A DNA stretch of 64,000 nt from Bolinopsis microptera (GCF_026151205.1 NC_087075.1:13715628-13779627), one strand, 5' to 3'; shown: positions 26,058 through 36,835, counted from the stretch's first letter. Numbers and translations are program-made. The notes: a model not told the origin generated them from the sequence alone.

Positions 26058-26106
26058 CCACGTGACCCTCACGTGACAACGCGCGCCTTATCACGTGACA
26101 CATCCC
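26058..26106. promoter_or_regulatory. Cluster of three CACGTGAC E-boxes
   Basis: CCCACGTGACCC, CTCACGTGAC and ATCACGTGAC lie within 45 bp. TCACGTGAC is the classic USF/TFE/MITF-type site. No TATA box or downstream exon was identified, so the target gene is unknown. Confidence 0.35.
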
Positions 26107-26404
26107 GCAGCACAATTTACCGGACAACCGTTCTCTTCACCGAGATTTCAAATTCTAATTATAATCCGTTAATTGCTTAATGACATAAAGAGCTAACGAT
26201 TCCCGCCGTATTATTCCCTACAAGCCCTTATCACCCCGTCATTAGCTCGGTTTCTCTTTTTCTAGCTCATGTGGCGAGAGAGGGAGGTGACGTGGGGAGG
26301 AGAGCCGTCACACGGTCGGGGGAGTGGTCCTCCTCACTTTTACTTAACTATCTGCCCTGACCTTACTTTTACCATGCTACCCTCGCATACGTGTGTCTTA
26401 ATTC

Positions 26405-27990
26405 GGAGACATGATAGCTAGCTGCTCCAGTGTCTCCATTACTTCTTAGGATCGGGGTATCTTCAACAATCTTTTACCGATTGATATCCATGTAGCCTCG
26501 AAGACATGATATCATTGTAGCTGCCTCACTCGGAGACATGATATCTATGTAGCTGCCTCACTCGGAGACATGGTATCTATGTAGCTGCCTCACTCGGGGA
26601 CATGATATCTATGTAGATCAGTAGCTACCTCGCTCGAAGACATGATATCTATGTAGCTGCCTCATTCGGAGACATGTGGTATCTATGTAGCTGGCTCACT
26701 CGGAGACATTGTATCTATGTAGCTGCCTCACTCGGAGACATAATATCTTGTAGCTGCCTCACTCGGAGACATGATATCTTGTGGCTGGCTCACTTGGAGA
26801 CATGATATCTATGTAGCTGCCTCATTCGGAGACATGATATCTTGTAGCTGCCTCATTCGGAGACATGTGGTATCTATGTAGCTGGCTCACTCGGAAACAT
26901 GATATCAATGTAGCTGCCTCACTCGGAGACATAATATCTTGTAGCTGCCTCACTCGGAGACATGGTATCTATGTAGCTGGCTCACTTGGAGTCATGGTAT
27001 CTATGTAGCTGCCTCACTCGGATACATGATATCAATGTAGCTGCCTCACTCGGAGACACGGTATCTATGTAGATGCCTCACTCGGAGACATGATATCATT
27101 GTAGATGCCTCACTCGGAGACATGATATCAATGTAGCTGCCTCACTCGGAGACATGATATCTATGTAGCTGCCTCACTCGGGGACATGATATCTTGTAGC
27201 TGCCTCATTCGGAGACATGGTATCTATGTAGCTACCTCATTCGGAGACATGTTATATATGTAGCTGCCTCACTCGGAGACATGGTATCTATGCAGTGGCG
27301 TAACGTTGCCTGATGGCGCCCCCCCCCTCTGTTGGCACCCCCCTTAAAATTGAACAAATGTTGTGATTTTAGAGGGTACGCCGGTTAAATCTCTAAAAAA
27401 TGTGTTTCTTTAGACAAGTTTTTCAAAATTGTCCCACATTCAAACGACGATTTTGCGCCCCCCTAAGATGGCGCCCCCCCCCCCCCCCCGAACAGCGGGG
27501 TCAGCGGGGCCCTTCGTTACGCCACGGTATTTATGTAGCTGCCTCACTCGGAAACACGGTATTTATGTAGCTACCTCACTCGGAGACATGGTATCTATGT
27601 AGCTGCCTCACTCGGAAACACGGTATCTATGTAGCTGCCTCACTCAGAACCATAATACCTATATAGCTGCCTCACTCGGAGATATGATATCTATGTAGCT
27701 GCCTCACTCGGAGACATGGTATCTATGTAGCTGCCTCACTCGGAGACATGGTATCTATGTAGCTGCCTCACTCGGAGACATGGTATCTATGTAGCTGCCT
27801 CACTCGGAGACATGATATCTATGTAGCTGCCTCATTCGGAGACATGATATCTTGTAGCTGCCTCATTCGAAGACATGGTATCTATGTAGCTGCCTTATTC
27901 GGAGACATGGTATCAATGTAGCTGCCTCGCTCGGAGACATGATATCTATATAACTGCCTCACTCAGGGACATGATATTTGTATTATAGCT
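26405..27990. repeat. 32-bp minisatellite, roughly 40 units
   Basis: The unit reads CTCGGAGACATGATATCTAT + GTAGCTGCCTCA (32 bp). Common variants are GGTATC for GATATC, ATTCGG for ACTCGG, and a 2-bp shorter form with ATATCTTGTAGC. Units are variable rather than identical, which suggests an older array. It is interrupted once by the insertion at 27293-27527. It is not a CRISPR array: units abut directly without spacers. Confidence 0.95.
27293..27527. mobile_element. hAT-like non-autonomous insertion in the 32-bp minisatellite
   Basis: The insertion begins CAGTGGCGTAACG and ends CGTTACGCCACGG, giving 13-bp terminal inverted repeats with one mismatch. TATCTATG precedes it and TATTTATG follows it: an 8-bp direct repeat with one mismatch, and the array phase resumes afterwards. 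The interior has two C-runs (GGCGCCCCCC type). The terminal sequence and 8-bp duplication fit the hAT superfamily. Confidence 0.75.
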
Positions 27991-28400
27991 GGCATATTGT
28001 CTCCATACCATCTTAAGCTGGGGTCCCTTTACCCTCATATCCATTATATATCTCCAAATACTATTTGAAACAATGTTTAAACGAATGTTCTCTTTATCCA
28101 AAGATCCAGCAACGTATTCTAAAAGGTAATTAGCTGCATTTAACGGAAACGTACCCCTTTAAACTACTACCACTAGTTACCATTCCTGTCTTCATGTTTT
28201 AATACGATTCTGCAAACTCTCCAAAAGCCAAAATCGTATCGGTTCTAAGTTACATTTGTGGTTTGGTTGCTCTTACTCTCTTAGGCTCAGCAGTTAGCAG
28301 TTGTATCACTATATGAGATACCATGGCACGAGTGCCACCCGACATAAGGTTATAAACCAAAGGTTTATTTGTCTCACTATATTTCAGTGGGGCAACCACT

Positions 28401-28578
28401 AACCAGGTAACCAGTTAACCAGGTAACCAGGTAACCAGGTAACCAGGTAACCAGGTAACCAGGTAACCAGGTAACCAGGTAACCAGGTAACCAGGTAACC
28501 AGGTAACCAGGTAACCAGGTAACCAGGTAACCAGGTAACCAGGTAACCAGGTAACCAGGTAACCAGGTAACCAGGTAA
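28401..28578. repeat. 8-bp minisatellite (AACCAGGT)n
   Basis: About 22 nearly perfect units of AACCAGGT. All three minus-strand frames are open across it and read Leu-Val-Thr-Trp-Leu-Pro-Gly-Tyr repeats. These are artefacts. Confidence 0.97.
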
Positions 28579-29154
28579 CTTGAACAATTGTCGCATGGTT
28601 GGCTGACACTCAGACGCATTTTAGGCACAGTCTGACGCACAAAGTCTGTTAAAGTGTTAAGACACGGTCAACACACTGGGACCCTCCACTATAAAGTGCT
28701 TTGTTCCTATTTGTTTCACATCACCCCTTGTTAAACTTCACCTTTATAAGTATAACAGCAAACATGGTGAGCTCTTTACTGCAAGCGCAAGCGCTCTGGT
28801 TAGAGCAGGCTCACAATCAGGCTCACAATCAGTAAGATTAACACTCATTATCAGTGAATCTCACCCTCGTTATCTCCTTATAACCACACAACCCCGGAGC
28901 TGTGCTGGTAGTTACTTGTGCTATCCAGTAAATTACAATCTGACGTCTTTACAGACCCTCGGGTACCCAATCTCAGACAATTATTTGAACTAGTTCCCAT
29001 GATCCCAGACCCACTATTTGCAATAAATAGGTTTGCAAATATTCCCATCCCCTCGCTTCATATCTACTTGCTTCCGGAACCTAATCGCTAATTACTTTTG
29101 CCATCCAACAAGATGACAACTTGGTATTCCTGCTGTCCCAGCGCGTACACAATC

Positions 29155-29310
29155 TAAAACCAATAGCCGGGCGTTTTTAACCATGGTCCCGGGTCCAATG
29201 CCAATGTATTGGTTGCTGGAGTACCCAGCGGCTTGTTCCAATGCATTCATTGGTCAGCTGCACAGTTCCCTTAAGAGCTATATAAGGGAGCAGCAGTAAA
29301 GATGGGTTAG
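29155..29310 (+). promoter_or_regulatory. CCAAT-rich TATA promoter
   Basis: CCAAT motifs occur at about 29160, 29195 and 29201, with reversed ATTGG at 29208 and 29249. They are followed by AGCTATATAAGGGAGC with the TATA core at 29279, so a start near 29308 on the + strand is expected. The next + strand gene found is the neuropeptide precursor, whose ATG is 2.7 kb downstream. A 5' UTR intron would be needed to link them, so the target is uncertain. Confidence 0.5.
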
Positions 29311-30593
29311 TTGGGGACTGCAGTTGTTAACCATGTGTAACCGCTAACATCCTGATCTTCTCTCCCCTGCCCCCCTTTTTATTGCAGTTGTGGTTCTATA
29401 GCCTATCTTTAATGTTTGTCGGAAATTGGGTATTTACTGCTGCACGCGGGGACATAAACAAATCTATATACTTATATACAGTGCACGGTTCACACTATAT
29501 AGTGCATACTGACATTTTGTACCCTATGTTAATCAGCCATTGTTATGTTTTTGAGGCTCTTTCATATTGTGAGTAAGTTTTTTCGTTTGATTTTCTATAA
29601 AGCTTCAAATGCTCATTTGCAAACCTTAAATGCCCCCAGACAGGCATATTTGTTATTCCATATAAACAAGGAAATCCTTCACCTCTGTTTCACTGTTGCG
29701 TTTCCAAGTATATACAGTAATTACGGTACAGCGTATATTTAGTGGAAATTTAACATAGAATTTGGGGGAAATTTAATTGTATAGCGTAAATTTCCGTCTC
29801 TTTGGTCTGGGCGGACAAAATTATTAAATTTAATGAAGTGAATTTCAAAAGATTCCAAGAATCTCGTTGTTATTTTGGCATTGTGTATGTCTGTTATAGC
29901 TGCAGCCAGGGGGAAGAACTAAGCAACCTCCTTTTGCCACACAATCACAAAGATCATACTTCTAGCATACTTCTTGCCCATTCTTTTCATATCTCTCATT
30001 TTCCTCTCTTCACTCTTTTCTTCTTTCGTACTTTCGACTTGTCTAGCGTGAAACCAGCAGACATTGGACAAAAGCCATTTCAAATATTCCCACTCTCTTT
30101 TGTCACCCGATTTTAAGCACGATATATTCCGTCTGTTTGTTTGTTGTGTGGTACAACGCACGTGCAATTCAACGATACTGTCAGCCGTTCCGTAGATCAT
30201 TATGCAGCGTCATCAATTAACGGTAAACCATACAACAAAGAGCTGAGTGGTGTTGTAGTAGTTGACGACTACAGACCGGATCACAAGTAATTCTCACTAT
30301 TCAACTCCCTGCGAGCTCGTTAGTAATTAAAACTATTTAGATTATTTATACGAAATTAGTCCTGCATGCTCAACGGGTAGGGACAAGAATTATTTTGGTA
30401 TCCGGTGGAATAAATAATAATATTATTGTTGATTTGGAGGGCGAAGGCGTGGTTGCCGTAAACCACGCATGGTGAAGTATAGGTATAAAGCTATAAATAG
30501 TAGGTCACCTCGTTCTACCTAACTAAAAAGGAGGGACTTTATTCCTCCCTTATGAAGGTTAGGATTTAGTTTACCGATCTGTCCTAATCACAG

Positions 30594-30757
30594 CTGACAC
30601 TTTAGCGTTCCTTTATGACTCATCTCCCCTCCTAACACCATCCTCCACTATTCACTTTAACTTCTCTGGCAACCTCCACCAGGGTTGCCATACCCCAGAG
30701 GCAGGCAGAGCATCCCCATGCTATCCTCTTCATCCAGGCCCAGACTCTTAAAAAAAA
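30594..30757. mobile_element. SINE-like insertion, copy B, flanked by a direct repeat
   Basis: The element matches 22523-22700 and ends in CTTAAAAAAAA. It is bracketed by GATTTAGTTTACC...GTCCTAATCACAG (30563-30593) and a close copy (30758-30786). This looks like a target duplication of about 29 bp with small indels. An internal GGCAACC...GGTTGCC hairpin is conserved between copies. No pol III A/B boxes were recognised, so it may be a LINE 3'-derived fragment instead. Confidence 0.55.
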
Positions 30758-31398
30758 GATTTAGTTCACCTCGGTCCTAATCACAGACCTCATATTGACT
30801 TAAGTGGCGCAAGATTTGCTAGCCAAATATTCGTGATAGCAGGCACGCTGCTATACTGCAGGTAAACAGGACAATAACTCCTAATTAGTTTCCCATTAAT
30901 AGCTTAAATTAACTAACGTTATTGGGATATAAGCGAGCAGTTTTACTGCAGTACTGGTGGTTCCCCAGTTCCTTATTACAGGAGAATTTAGTGATAATAG
31001 TGTTGTCTGGTAGTAAGATTACAACAACTAAATGCAAGTTGTAGTGCAATTAGTGGACTACACTAATTCTGTTGCACCCAGCTCTTTCTTAATTTCACGC
31101 TCCAGCACGCGCTGTAGAGCGTGATGTCTAGCCTAGCTCATAAGCGTGGCTCCCCCCAGCCAGCTCCCCCCAGCCAGCTCACTCCCCCGGCCAGCTCCCC
31201 CGGCCAGCTCCCTCCCCCACTGTCTTCACTTTCTTGGTCTCCGGATTTGCCGACTTGTTATAATCTATATCAAGACGCCTAAGGCAAAATCTATAGAGCA
31301 ACAGTAGCGTTACGTCTAACACCGCCATCTATAATGTTCCTCTCACAAAAGCACCGGCGACGCAAATAGCTGAACTTTACAGACTGAAGTCTCTTTAG

Positions 31399-31478
31399 TT
31401 ACTGGGCGGCGCTCAGCCTGTCATTCCGCCATATCTTCATATGTTTATGAATACAAATGCCTGAGGTCCCCAGGTTAC
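31399..31478. repeat. 80-bp structured repeat, copy 1
   Basis: It is identical to 50335-50418 over the first 32 bases (starting TTACTGGGCGGCGCTCAGCC) and the last 17 (GCCTGAGGTCCCCAGGT), while the middle differs but can form a hairpin in both. The ends are themselves roughly inverted (TTAC-TGGG against CCCAGGTAA). Confidence 0.75.
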
Positions 31479-32002
31479 TCTTCAGTTGTCCTATTCGTCC
31501 TAGGAGATTTGCCGCGCCCCGTTATGATAAATACGCTCAATAAATAGGGTTATTAATTGGGATGGTGAGACAATGTCCTGTTATCATGATATTATTGTTG
31601 GTATCAGCTCAATTGTTCGTAATTTATTGTACGGCCAGTAATGATATTGATGGTTGTTTAGACACCAAATTCATTAATTTGGGTATGAGTACGAGTACTT
31701 GAGTACTCGAAGCTGTCCTCAGTGCGTAGTGAGAGCTTGATTAGTTGTTGGAGCTCTCCTATCTGAGCGTCAAAAGTTTGGTGGCTGACTTTTGATTGTT
31801 GGTCAGATGCTGCCTTCTTTGAATGAATTGTTTTTACAAGTACCAACATCCCCAGCTGAGCTCGTGATTATAACCAGCTTCTGTTTTAAAAGTGGCAAAA
31901 ATGTTAATTAAAAACATTGTTCAATAATCTCTGTGACTAACATTTCTCTAACCTGCATAGCAAAAGACAAAAAGTTTTAACAAACAATAAAGACAGAGGA
32001 AG

Positions 32003-32720
32003 ATGAAGTGTTTTGTAGTTATGGTTACCCTGCTCGTTCTCTCACAGTCAGCTTCTCTCAACTCCAGAGGTTAGTTACGTTTAAACTTTCGGTAACTACT
32101 AGTAACCATGGTTACTTAGTGGTTACTTAGTGGTTACTTATTGGTTACTTAGTGGTTACTTAGTGGTCCAATATTAACAAATTTAATCGGGAAAATTTAA
32201 TTGCCAAAAATTTCTGAATCGATTCCACAAGTACACAATGACGAACGTCTCCAGCCGATATCAAACGCGAGTTGTTCATCACTGATATGAATATTGCCTC
32301 CTAGTCCTAATCTCCCAATAACTTTAATCTACTTCAGAGTCAATGGACGAAACGATAATGGAAAATGTTGAACAAGAGGTTGAAGCTGGAGAGGTTGCAG
32401 AGGAAGAGGCACGAGTTTACAAGGGATATAACGGTGGTAAGTCAACTGTCATCCTTATTACTTTATTAGTACATATTGAGTTTTTTTCTTTCTTAAACTG
32501 CGTGCAGTCTTTTCAAGATTTTTTTTTGCCTAAAATATTCCGGCGCGATAAAGTTCTCGCATTTCGCTAATTTTAGCTGGAAAGTTTAAAAGTTTCTTTT
32601 TGTAATCCCGAATCAGTTTGACATCATTAAGTATGAACTGTTAAATTATACGTAGAACATACTTTATACAAGTTGGATTTAACTTGGCTTTTTTCAGGAA
32701 ACCGTGTCTGGTACGGATAG
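32003..32720 (+). CDS. VWYamide-type neuropeptide precursor (3 exons, 62 aa)
   Basis: Exons 32003-32069, 32338-32436 and 32698-32720 join in frame (189 nt, GT-AG at both introns). The product starts MKCFVVMVTLLVLSQSASLN, a typical signal peptide with cleavage likely after about residue 17. It continues with an acidic spacer rich in Glu and ends ...GYNGGNRVWYG before TAG. The final Gly is the standard substrate for C-terminal amidation. Cleavage at the Arg before VWY would release VWYamide; cleavage at earlier Arg or Lys would give longer forms ending the same way. A short VWYamide peptide is known from ctenophores, to my recollection from mass spectrometry, and single C-terminal copies are usual in their precursors. 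This small gene escapes ORF scans because the peptide itself sits in a 23-nt coding exon. A dispersed CCAAT/TATA block lies 2.7 kb upstream. Structure is strong; identity rests on the terminal motif. Confidence 0.82.
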
Positions 32721-33583
32721 AGAATAAGATGGCCGGTGTCAAAACCCTTCACCATGACATTGTCATGGTGATATCACCCGTCATCACGAGAACAATTTGA
32801 TGACAAAACTTGGTCCTTGCTTCCAACCCAACGCCACTGCTTTGAACGAGCGAGGAAATTTCTTTTTTTGATCTTGACTTCGAACAGTTTTAATTCTAGT
32901 TTATCAATTTGAGATGATTTCCTTAACAATTCAAGGACAGTGTCATAGCTAAGCTTGGACAAAGACGGTTTTTAAAATTTTTAATGTGTTTAATCGTTGA
33001 CCTTAAGGTAAAAGTCGTAACCTTTTTTTCGTGCAGGGCGTTCATCTTAAACACGATTAATACAATTTATCAAGTTTCATACAAGATGCAAGAGTATCGT
33101 TTCTTTTTTTCGAGATGTAAGCTAATTTGAAGTTATCAATTTTGCAGCATGTATCTGCAAGTGTGGAAAATTGATTCAAGCTAAATACCAGTATTGAGAA
33201 GTCGACCTGTAAATGTGACAAGTTTTTTCTTCTTCATGTTTGGTAAAAATGAATTTTCATCAGTACTAAATTATAAAAATGGAAAAGAAAGTAAAAATTA
33301 CAGCCATAATGTTGACAATTTATGTTGGAATAATTTATAAAATGTAATATTAAGAAAGTAAACCGAATACTTGAAGTGTTGCCAATAAAATACTAATTAT
33401 TAATTAAAATGATATGATACGAGTGCCTACGTGGTGAAACTAAAAATTTCAGCAGAAATTTAAGAAGTAATTAATAGAACAGAATAAAATAAAAGCCTTT
33501 AAATTGTAGCTTATACTCTTATAATAGTTGACATGACCTGCAGTCCTACGGTATTATTCCTTGTATTCCACGCATTCCCCTCG
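32721..33583. other. 3' UTR and intergenic DNA after the neuropeptide gene
   Basis: No further exon recognised. AATAAA-type signals occur near 33387 and 33486. The segment ends at the tail of the RTE-like LINE. Confidence 0.4.
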
Positions 33584-33736
33584 AAACGAAACGAAACGAA
33601 ACACAGTACTTACTACCCCACTTCTATGCGACAAAGATGTTAAATAAAATATAACTATATATATAAACAAAAGCTCTAAGAAACAGATAGTGAACAAAGT
33701 AAACATTTCTGTCCCCTAATCTTTCTCACACAAAAG

Positions 33737-36700
33737 TCATGCGATTTGCATACTTCTCCATTTAACTCTATTTTGAGCGATTAAAGTTAAATAGTTTAAA
33801 TCACATAAATTATTTAACGATAATTTTCGAACACTAAGGTCGTGTAGAATCAGTGAGAAAAGGTTTGACTGCGGTCTTCCACGCCGCCCTTGGAGCTGTA
33901 AGGTGTTAACAGCAAAAACAAGCGACGAATAGGCTGGACCATCTGTAGGCCCACGCAGTACATGTCCGAGCATCCTCCAACGACTACGAGCCACTTTAGC
34001 TGACAATGGTTCGCTATTGCAGCGTTTATACAAGTTCTTGTTGGAAATGATGTGAGGGTATTTGTAATTCAAAATTGATCGCAGATGACGTCTGTGAGCA
34101 ATATCTAGTTTTTCCAATACTGATTTAGGGGCAGCCCAGCAAGATGAATTGTACATTAAAACGGATACTACCAGAGCCTCATACAACAGAAGCCTCTTGC
34201 TCAGAGGGATCTTATGGTTCCAAGCTTTCTTGTATTTGTTAAACGCGGCATATCCCAGACATATCCTTCTAGAGATGTCCTCCTTACTACAAAGCATGGA
34301 GCCAAGCGTGATACTCTTTCTCCAGAGCTCGTTCCCTGCAATTGGCTTACCCTGATCGTCTTTAGCTCCCTTTTCAGCTAAGTACACATGAGTGAAATCA
34401 GTTTTGTCTTCGTTAACGAAGAGATTCCAATCTTTAAGGACTTCTGTTGCAATAGGCAACAGCTCCCTCAAATTGTCTTCATCTTCATCATTGAAGTCGA
34501 TATCATCAGCATACTCACTGTCAAGTGGAAGACCAATATCGGTGATAGGTGGGTTAGGCCTATTCATTGCAGTTTCAAGCCTGTTACGGAGGTCACGCAA
34601 GGCACCCGCTAAGACAAGTGTGAACAAACATCCAGACAGACAGTCACCTTGGAATGCACCGAGAAAACTCTGGAATTCAGCAGACAGTGTACCGTTGATG
34701 TTGACTTTGAGCTTGGTGTTGGAAAGCAAAAGTCTTACCAAACGGACTTCGTCATCATCACAGCCACACTCAACAAGAAGATCGAGGATGGTAGATCGTC
34801 GTATAGTGTCAAAGGCACTAGACATATCGATCCCCATACGATGGTATTCCCACCTCTTCCTCTGGACAACTGATAACATCACACGCTGGCACCATACAAT
34901 GTCAGCACATGATCTACCCTGCTTGTAAGCACATTGCCATGGACCAGTGAAGGCATTGACTTTATTCTCAATTCTCTTCAAGGTTGCCATTGAAAGAATC
35001 TTTCTAACAGCATTTGAGAGAGTGAGGGGTCGTAGATTCTTCACTGGACCAATGGGCTTATTTGGCTTCTGTAAGGGGGTAATGTTTGCCTGTCCAATGG
35101 GGTCAAGGTAGGAATTGGTCTCGAAGCTTCTATTGATAATGTCTGCAAAACGTCTGTGTACTGATCCAGTAGAATACTTGAGAAGCTCGTTAGGAATTTC
35201 ATCTGGGCCGTTAGCTCGACCATTTTTGAGACTTCTGGCAGCTGATCCGATTTCTTCACTAGTGAATGGCTTAACTAGTGGGCGAGGAGGTCCTACAAAA
35301 GGTTCTAAAGGTGCTTCATCACGAGTAAGTTGTTGCTCAAGGTACTTAGCAACTACGGCAGCTTTACCAGTGTCTGTTGCAATATTGCACCCTTTCTCAT
35401 CATGAACACCAATACTAGAAGGGGCTTTAGGTAAGTTCAGGGTTCGAACAGCTTCAAACATTTTCTTACTATCTGTTGTTGAACTGATGGTATTACAGAT
35501 AGCATCAGCAGCAGCTGATCGTATGTTAGAAAGTCTCTGCTTGATCTGATTGGTGAGGCAGTTAATAGATGATCTAAGTGAGGTTCTGTCTAAAGACTGG
35601 TTATCATTAAGCTGCTGTCTCAACAAGTAACGCTGGCTAGATAAGTTTTTCACCTCATCATCGTCGCTGCGATTACGTTTCCTGTGTCTGATGACACCAA
35701 TTGACGATTTTGCAGCATCCTTTATGGACTCAAGTAAGCCATTCAAGTCTGAATTTGGATCCAGAGCAGAAACAGTGTTACTTAAGTTATCATCTAAGGA
35801 TTGACGATATTTCACCTGAATGGTGGGGTTCGAGGTGAGTTCAGAGGTGTTGAACTTTAAGGATGACTTGGAGTGGCGTTTATAGCAAAGACAGATGTCC
35901 TTAAAGTCTACTCTAGTGACAACAAATCTGTGATCAGAGTATGTCAAAGTGCCTGCATAAGATCTAGAATCTTGTAGCATTGGCTTCGGCCTACTCCGAC
36001 ACAGGATGAAATCGATCTGAGAATAGACCGGGATCGTCTTTTTACTATTTCGCCCGGCACTCCAGTCCTTCCTCCAGCCAGTGTAGGTGGTCGTATGTCG
36101 AGCAGGATGATAAAAACCAGTGTTGGAGGCAAAGAGGTCAAATTCTGATAACAAGTCTAACAAGTTTTCCCCCATATCGTTGCGCAAACCCATACCATGT
36201 TTACCCATGAAACGACCAAAACCAAAGTCCTTATCTGAAGTAGTCATTTTTCCCAAATTTGAATTAAAATCCCCCAAAACAAATATCTCAACATTAGCAG
36301 GGACGTTTAGAGCGTCCCTAACTTGGCCGTAGAAATTAATCAACAGTTGTTGATCATTTTCTGCAAGTTTCTTGTGTGGCCCATATACATTGACCACCCT
36401 ACATTTGATAAATTTTCTTGATTTTGTAGGGAGTTCTAGGTCCAAAAGGCTTACTCTATCACTGATACTGTTCCAGCATACCACATAGTCAATAAATCGG
36501 GGACTGATAACAAAACCGAGTCCATAGTGCCGGCCATTTTTCTGCTCAAACAATAAGAGTTTGTATCCGTTGCTAAGACTGCAAGAATCCGGTTTTACAA
36601 CCTTAGTCTCCTGAATAGCGCAGATATCTATGCCGTACCGTACACAATCGGTACCCAGTTGCTCCCGTTTGCTGTGGATGTCGTCTGGATCATCACAAGA

Positions 36701-36835
36701 ACCGAGGCCACGTATGTTAAAGGTGGCGAAGCTGATGAGGAGTGTAGCAAACAGGGATCGTCCTGTAGCTGAGGTAAACATTACGGAGGGCGATGTTGTC
36801 GTCTCTCCGCCGCTGGCGTTACCCATACGGTCCAT
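33737..36835 (-). CDS. RTE-like LINE ORF2: AP endonuclease + reverse transcriptase (1032 aa)
   Basis: This is a single open frame for target-primed reverse transcription. The AP-type endonuclease spans about residues 35-310: ATFNIRGLG, IQETK near 76, the catalytic block LGDFNSN near 188, and TYSDHR near 299. The reverse transcriptase spans about 520-810: KNGRANGPDEIPNELLK near 540, QKPNKP, the GIDMSSAFDTI finger/palm block near 668, GAFQGDCLSGCLFTLVL near 727, YADD at 775-778, and NEDKTDF. The C-terminal part has the SRWRMLGHVLR motif of RTE-type proteins. The length of about 1000 aa and the lack of a zinc knuckle also fit RTE. All catalytic residues seen are present and no stop interrupts the frame, so this copy may be recent. 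The Proto2 group is an alternative clade placement. Upstream, a 26-codon frame ends in TAG immediately before this ATG. Confidence 0.9.
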   Translation of the reverse strand: MDRMGNASGGETTTSPSVMFTSATGRSLFATLLISFATFNIRGLGSCDDPDDIHSKREQLGTDCVRYGIDICAIQETKVVKPDSCSLSNGYKLLLFEQKNGRHYGLGFVISPRFIDYVVCWNSISDRVSLLDLELPTKSRKFIKCRVVNVYGPHKKLAENDQQLLINFYGQVRDALNVPANVEIFVLGDFNSNLGKMTTSDKDFGFGRFMGKHGMGLRNDMGENLLDLLSEFDLFASNTGFYHPARHTTTYTGWRKDWSAGRNSKKTIPVYSQIDFILCRSRPKPMLQDSRSYAGTLTYSDHRFVVTRVDFKDICLCYKRHSKSSLKFNTSELTSNPTIQVKYRQSLDDNLSNTVSALDPNSDLNGLLESIKDAAKSSIGVIRHRKRNRSDDDEVKNLSSQRYLLRQQLNDNQSLDRTSLRSSINCLTNQIKQRLSNIRSAAADAICNTISSTTDSKKMFEAVRTLNLPKAPSSIGVHDEKGCNIATDTGKAAVVAKYLEQQLTRDEAPLEPFVGPPRPLVKPFTSEEIGSAARSLKNGRANGPDEIPNELLKYSTGSVHRRFADIINRSFETNSYLDPIGQANITPLQKPNKPIGPVKNLRPLTLSNAVRKILSMATLKRIENKVNAFTGPWQCAYKQGRSCADIVWCQRVMLSVVQRKRWEYHRMGIDMSSAFDTIRRSTILDLLVECGCDDDEVRLVRLLLSNTKLKVNINGTLSAEFQSFLGAFQGDCLSGCLFTLVLAGALRDLRNRLETAMNRPNPPITDIGLPLDSEYADDIDFNDEDEDNLRELLPIATEVLKDWNLFVNEDKTDFTHVYLAEKGAKDDQGKPIAGNELWRKSITLGSMLCSKEDISRRICLGYAAFNKYKKAWNHKIPLSKRLLLYEALVVSVLMYNSSCWAAPKSVLEKLDIAHRRHLRSILNYKYPHIISNKNLYKRCNSEPLSAKVARSRWRMLGHVLRGPTDGPAYSSLVFAVNTLQLQGRRGRPQSNLFSLILHDLSVRKLSLNNLCDLNYLTLIAQNRVKWRSMQIA

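Larger units (their letters stand above)
28600..32002. other. Upstream region of the neuropeptide gene, without a supported coding exon
   Basis: It contains the CCAAT/TATA block, a SINE-like repeat (30594-30757) and one copy of an 80-bp repeated element (31399-31478). Open frames at 29382-29742 and 29802-30200 have no recognisable motif or splice context and were not called. Short CCAGCTCCC tandems lie at 31145-31215. Confidence 0.45.

Noticed and set aside
26405-27990. Possible CRISPR-like array
   Set aside because: Units abut without spacers, vary in sequence, and lie in a eukaryotic genome; it is a minisatellite.
28377-28640. Three overlapping minus-strand frames of Leu-Val-Thr-Trp-Leu-Pro-Gly-Tyr repeats
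   Set aside because: The 8-bp minisatellite keeps every frame open; there is no start context, signal peptide or splice evidence.
29382-30200. Series of 64-104 codon frames downstream of the TATA box
   Set aside because: Several overlapping frames on both strands, none with recognisable sequence; the promoter does not by itself make them coding.
34392-34928. Plus-strand frames antisense to the RTE-like ORF2
   Set aside because: Shadow frames of a clearly coding minus-strand RT; no independent motif.
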